DNA of 49,323 nucleotides from Acidobacteriota bacterium (lineage in GTDB: Bacteria > Acidobacteriota > Vicinamibacteria > Vicinamibacterales > CAVVIG01), in assembly GCA_028876655.1 (NCBI GenBank), contig JAGWRA010000123.1, forward strand, positions 1-49,323, in the 5' to 3' direction. Below, piece after piece: positions 46,110 to 49,323 of this stretch (positions within the stretch are counted from its first letter, which is position 1; each line of letters starts with the position of its first letter). The notes under the pieces are model-generated. The model saw nothing but the letters and a program-made list of their open reading frames with translations. It did no database searches and was not told the origin of the DNA. The translations under genes and the position numbers were made by a program.

Positions 46110-46428
46110 GTCCTGCTTCGTCCGGCCCCCGTCCATCCCCGTCCGTGCAGCGGGCGTCCCGCCGCCTTGCCGGTCAGCCGCCCGTGCGCGAACTCCAGTT
46201 GCCCGTTCACCAGGACGTCCTCGATGCCCGTCGACCGGGCATCGGGCCGCTGGTGCGTCGACATGTCCTTCACGGTCGCAGGATTGAACACGGTGATGTC
46301 TGCGTAGAACCCAGGCTTCAGCAGGCCGCGGTCGGCGAGGTGCTCGCGCTGGGCCGGCAGCGACGTCATCTTGCGAATCGCCTCGCTCAGCGGCACGAGG
46401 TGGCGTTCGCGCACGAAGCCGCGCCATG
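46070..46428 (-). pseudogene. C-terminal fragment of a D-aminoacylase/N-acyl-D-amino-acid deacylase-type amidohydrolase
   Basis: RGFVRERHLVPLSEAIRKMTSLPAQREHLADRGLLKPGFYADITVFNPATVKD; N-terminus replaced by IS sequence. Confidence 0.8.
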
Positions 46429-46690
46429 TCTGGATCAACGGCTTCGTCGAGCGCCTGCAGAAGACCATCCTGCACGAGCACGGGCGCATTGCGTTCCGCC
46501 GACAGTACTTCACCAGCCGGCGATCGCTGCAGGGCTCGCTGGACGGCTTTCTGCAGTTCTACAACTACGAACGGACGCATCGAGGCTACCGTCTTCGCGG
46601 CCGGACGCCCGCCACCGTCTTTCACGGCGCGGTCGTCGCATGAACCCGTGGTGGAAAGTGTCAACACCTTTACGAAACTGGACACACTGG
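46429..46690 (+). mobile_element. IS481-family remnant: transposase C-terminus (ORF to 46643) plus probable right end
   Basis: WINGFVERLQKTILHEHGRIAFRRQYFTSRRSLQGSLDGFLQFYNYERTHRGYRLRGRTPATVFHG; followed by TGTCAACACCTTTACGAAACTGGACAC. Confidence 0.82.
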
Positions 46691-46784
46691 ACACGATCGT
46701 CTCCAGAAACGGTTTGAATACCGGTAGCGTTGAGATGTTCGGCGCGAACCCGAGCACCGGTGGCGCCGAGTGTGCTAGTATCGC

Positions 46785-46975
46785 ACCTTGCCTTGGGTGC
46801 CCACGAGGGCGTAACAGGGAAGTCCGGTGAAAATCCGGCGCGGTCCCGCCACTGTGAGTGAAGGCGCGTCGCTTCGATAAGCCACTCGACACATCAGTCG
46901 GGGAAGGCGAAGCGGCCGGCGAACGGGTCAGCCCGTCCGCTCCTTTCCGAGCCAGGAGACCTACCCAGGGGTTCT
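46785..46975 (+). ncRNA. Cobalamin (B12) riboswitch upstream of TonB receptor
   Basis: gtaacagggaagtccggtgaaaatccggcgcggtcccgccactgtgagtg...gccactcgacac...ggggaaggcgaag...gagccaggagacctacc. Confidence 0.95.
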
Positions 46976-47095
46976 GCGGTCGACCTTCTGCGACGACAGA
47001 AGGTGTGCACTGGAACCTTCGGCCTCCGGCCGTCCTTCCACGCGCCCTGCTGTCGCCGACGTCGGTTTGCCGCTTCGCCCGCGGAGGCCGACATC

Positions 47096-49323
47096 ATGCT
47101 GCGCACGCTCCTGTTACGTTCTGTTTTTCGTTTCCTTTCGACCCTCGTTGTTACCTCGTTGTTCTTCCCGCTGGCCGCTGCCCAGGCTGCGTCAGCACCA
47201 TCCATCAGCGGCGCCGTGCTCGATTCGCTTGGCGCGCGTGTGCCAGGCGCGGCCGTCACGCTGTTGAACCACGGGCAGCGTGTCGCGGACGTGGTGTCGG
47301 ATCCGACGGGGGCCTTCGCCTTTCAAGCCGTCAAGGAAGGACGGTATCAGCTCTCCGTCCGCGCCCGCGGATTCGCGTCGCGGACGGTCGATCCCTTCTT
47401 CATCGCCGCCGGTGCCCGCCTCGTCATCAACGTGACCCTGCAGGCCGGACTGCAGGAGCACGTCGTGGTGACCGCCGCCGCGGATGCCGTCCCCTCGTCG
47501 CAGGTCGGTGCGTCGGTCACCGTCATCGACCACGACACACTCCGCACCCTCGCCACGCCCGACGTGCTCGAGGCGCTTCGGCTGGTCCCGGGACTGAACG
47601 TCGTGCAGACAGGCCCGCGCGGAGGCACGACGTCGGTCTCCGTGCGCGGCGGTGAATCGGACTTCAATAAGGTCCTGATCGACGGCGTACCCGCGAACGA
47701 CATCGGCGGCGCGTTCGATTTCTCAGACCTGACGACCACCGGCGTGGACCGCGTCGAGGTGCTCCGCGATCCGAACAGCGTGTTGTACGGCAGCGATGCG
47801 CTGACGGGCGTCATCAGCGTGGCAACCGAGCGCGGGCACACCAGGATCCCCGAACTGTCGGCCGCCATCGATGGCGGGACATTCGGCACGCTGCGGCAGG
47901 ATCTGTCGCTTGGCGGCGCGGTTGGCCGGCTGGACTACTTTTCAGCCTTCTCGCACCTCGACACCGACAATCAGGTGCCGAACAACGCCTATCACAACAA
48001 CACGTTCGCGGGTCGCTATGGCTGGGCCGTCGGCAGCGGGACCGACTTGAGCGTGACCGTGCGGCACACGGGCAGCCGATACGGCAGCCCCAACGCCATT
48101 GATCTGTATGGGATCCCGGACGATTCCTCGCAGAGGGCCGACGCGACGTACGTGGGTGCCACGCTGCAGTCACAGCTCACGCCCCGCTGGCAGACAACCT
48201 TGCGCTTCGCATCGATGGACGAGGGGTATCACAGCGTCAATCCGTCACCCACCGGTCAGCCGTTCGACCCCTTCGGCTACGGCGCGAATTATCTGGGGCA
48301 CGTCGTCACGATCGAGGGCGCCAACGGATACTCGGTGACGGGCCAGGCCATCCTCGACTACGGCGGCACGTATCCCGAGCTGTACGACGCCGGGACGACC
48401 CGCCAATCGGGCTACGCGCAGGCGAGCGGTCACCTCACCCACTGGCTGGATCTCGCGGTCGGCACCCGCATCGAGCACGAAGCGGGCTCGAGCGCGTACC
48501 AGGGGGTACGCTCGGCGGCCGATCGCACCAATGCCGGTGCGTTCGCCGAGGTTCGGACGACGCGGCATCGGGTATTCGCGAGCGCTGGCCTGGGATACGA
48601 CCACGACGCGATCTTCAAGTCGGCGGTGACCCCGCGGGTGTCCGTGGCCGTCTACCTGCGCGAACCGTCGTCGACAGCGGCGTTCGGCGCGACGAAGCTC
48701 AGCTTCAACGCCGGCACCGGCATCAAGGCGCCGAGCGTCGCCCAGGAATTGTCGTCACTCGACGCGCTCGTCCAGGGGCTTCCGGCCGGTTCGCGACCCG
48801 TGGGCGCGGCCGAACTGTCGCCGATCGGTCCCGAGCGCAGCCGCAGTTTCGACGTCGGCCTCGAGCAGGGGTTCTGGGGAGGCCGGGCGCGGGTCCGGAT
48901 CTCGTACTTCCGTAACCGGTTCTCGGACCTGATCGAGTACGTCAGCGCGAGCGTCCTGCCGCAACTCGGTATTCCTGCCGCTGTCGCCGCCGCGACCGGA
49001 TACGGCGCGTACGTGAACTCGTCGTCCTACTGGGCACACGGCGTCGAGCTGTCGGGCGAGGTGGCGGTCGGGCCGTTCGTCCGGATCCAGGGTTCGTACA
49101 CGCACCTGCGGGCGGTGGTCACCCGATCGTTCGCCAGTAGCGCGCTCGCACCGGCGTACAACCCGGCGTTTCCCGACATCCCGATCGGCGCCTACGGTCC
49201 CCTGGTGGGCGCCGCCCCGTTCCGCCGGCCGGCCAATACAGGAAGCCTGCTGGTCATGCTGACGAAGGATCGGTTGCAGCTGGCGCTGGCAGGCGACTTC
49301 GTCGGCAAGTCCGACGACAGCAC
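47096..49323 (+). CDS. btuB: TonB-dependent receptor, probable vitamin B12 transporter (BtuB-like), 3' end beyond window
   Basis: MLRTLLLRSVFRFLSTLVVTSLFFPLAAAQAASAPSISGAVLDSLGARVPGAAVTLL...VPGLNVVQTGPRGGTTSVSVRGGESDFNKVLIDGVPANDIGG...; open to the window edge and missing from the ORF track. Confidence 0.9.
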   Translation, partial: MLRTLLLRSVFRFLSTLVVTSLFFPLAAAQAASAPSISGAVLDSLGARVPGAAVTLLNHGQRVADVVSDPTGAFAFQAVKEGRYQLSVRARGFASRTVDPFFIAAGARLVINVTLQAGLQEHVVVTAAADAVPSSQVGASVTVIDHDTLRTLATPDVLEALRLVPGLNVVQTGPRGGTTSVSVRGGESDFNKVLIDGVPANDIGGAFDFSDLTTTGVDRVEVLRDPNSVLYGSDALTGVISVATERGHTRIPELSAAIDGGTFGTLRQDLSLGGAVGRLDYFSAFSHLDTDNQVPNNAYHNNTFAGRYGWAVGSGTDLSVTVRHTGSRYGSPNAIDLYGIPDDSSQRADATYVGATLQSQLTPRWQTTLRFASMDEGYHSVNPSPTGQPFDPFGYGANYLGHVVTIEGANGYSVTGQAILDYGGTYPELYDAGTTRQSGYAQASGHLTHWLDLAVGTRIEHEAGSSAYQGVRSAADRTNAGAFAEVRTTRHRVFASAGLGYDHDAIFKSAVTPRVSVAVYLREPSSTAAFGATKLSFNAGTGIKAPSVAQELSSLDALVQGLPAGSRPVGAAELSPIGPERSRSFDVGLEQGFWGGRARVRISYFRNRFSDLIEYVSASVLPQLGIPAAVAAATGYGAYVNSSSYWAHGVELSGEVAVGPFVRIQGSYTHLRAVVTRSFASSALAPAYNPAFPDIPIGAYGPLVGAAPFRRPANTGSLLVMLTKDRLQLALAGDFVGKSDDS

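Overview
GC-rich bacterial chromosome segment. Gene content and style suggest an Acidobacteriota/Vicinamibacteria-like genome, which is inference only. Most of it is housekeeping: argG-argH, fabI, nagA, queC/queD, gph, a DtxR-family repressor, ubiE/menG, a CaiB-type CoA-transferase, hom, an aminotransferase, a cysM-mec-(cysO-moeB-rhodanese)-rrf2-iscS sulfur cluster, an mqnD-like gene, a cobalamin-uptake operon, nadA, sodB, moeA, moaB and tRNA-Arg(ACG). An integrase-bearing decayed island follows the tRNA, then an ATP-grasp/LLM-monooxygenase/OYE operon, an IS481-family remnant, and a second cobalamin riboswitch ahead of a TonB receptor that runs off the right edge. Main points for follow-up: (1) a glutaredoxin-like gene with an in-frame TGA exactly at the first Cys of its CxxC motif, a strong RBS upstream of the pre-TGA ATG, and a SECIS-like hairpin 22 nt after the TGA (candidate selenoprotein split by the ORF track); (2) a poly-cysteine leader peptide (MAMCRCCCWRRASLLGVDV) followed by two strong hairpins, the second an intrinsic terminator, upstream of an SsuD/SfnG-like monooxygenase operon (candidate cysteine-responsive attenuator); (3) a CysO-like carrier fused to MoeB and rhodanese with its diglycine buried internally, next to a JAMM peptidase; (4) a near-identical operator-like box at the promoters of both the cysM cluster and the rrf2-iscS cluster; (5) a subclass B3 metallo-beta-lactamase remnant overlapping the ubiE 3' end; (6) two families of hairpin-forming dispersed repeats. 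Everything was read by eye; no database search or folding program was run.
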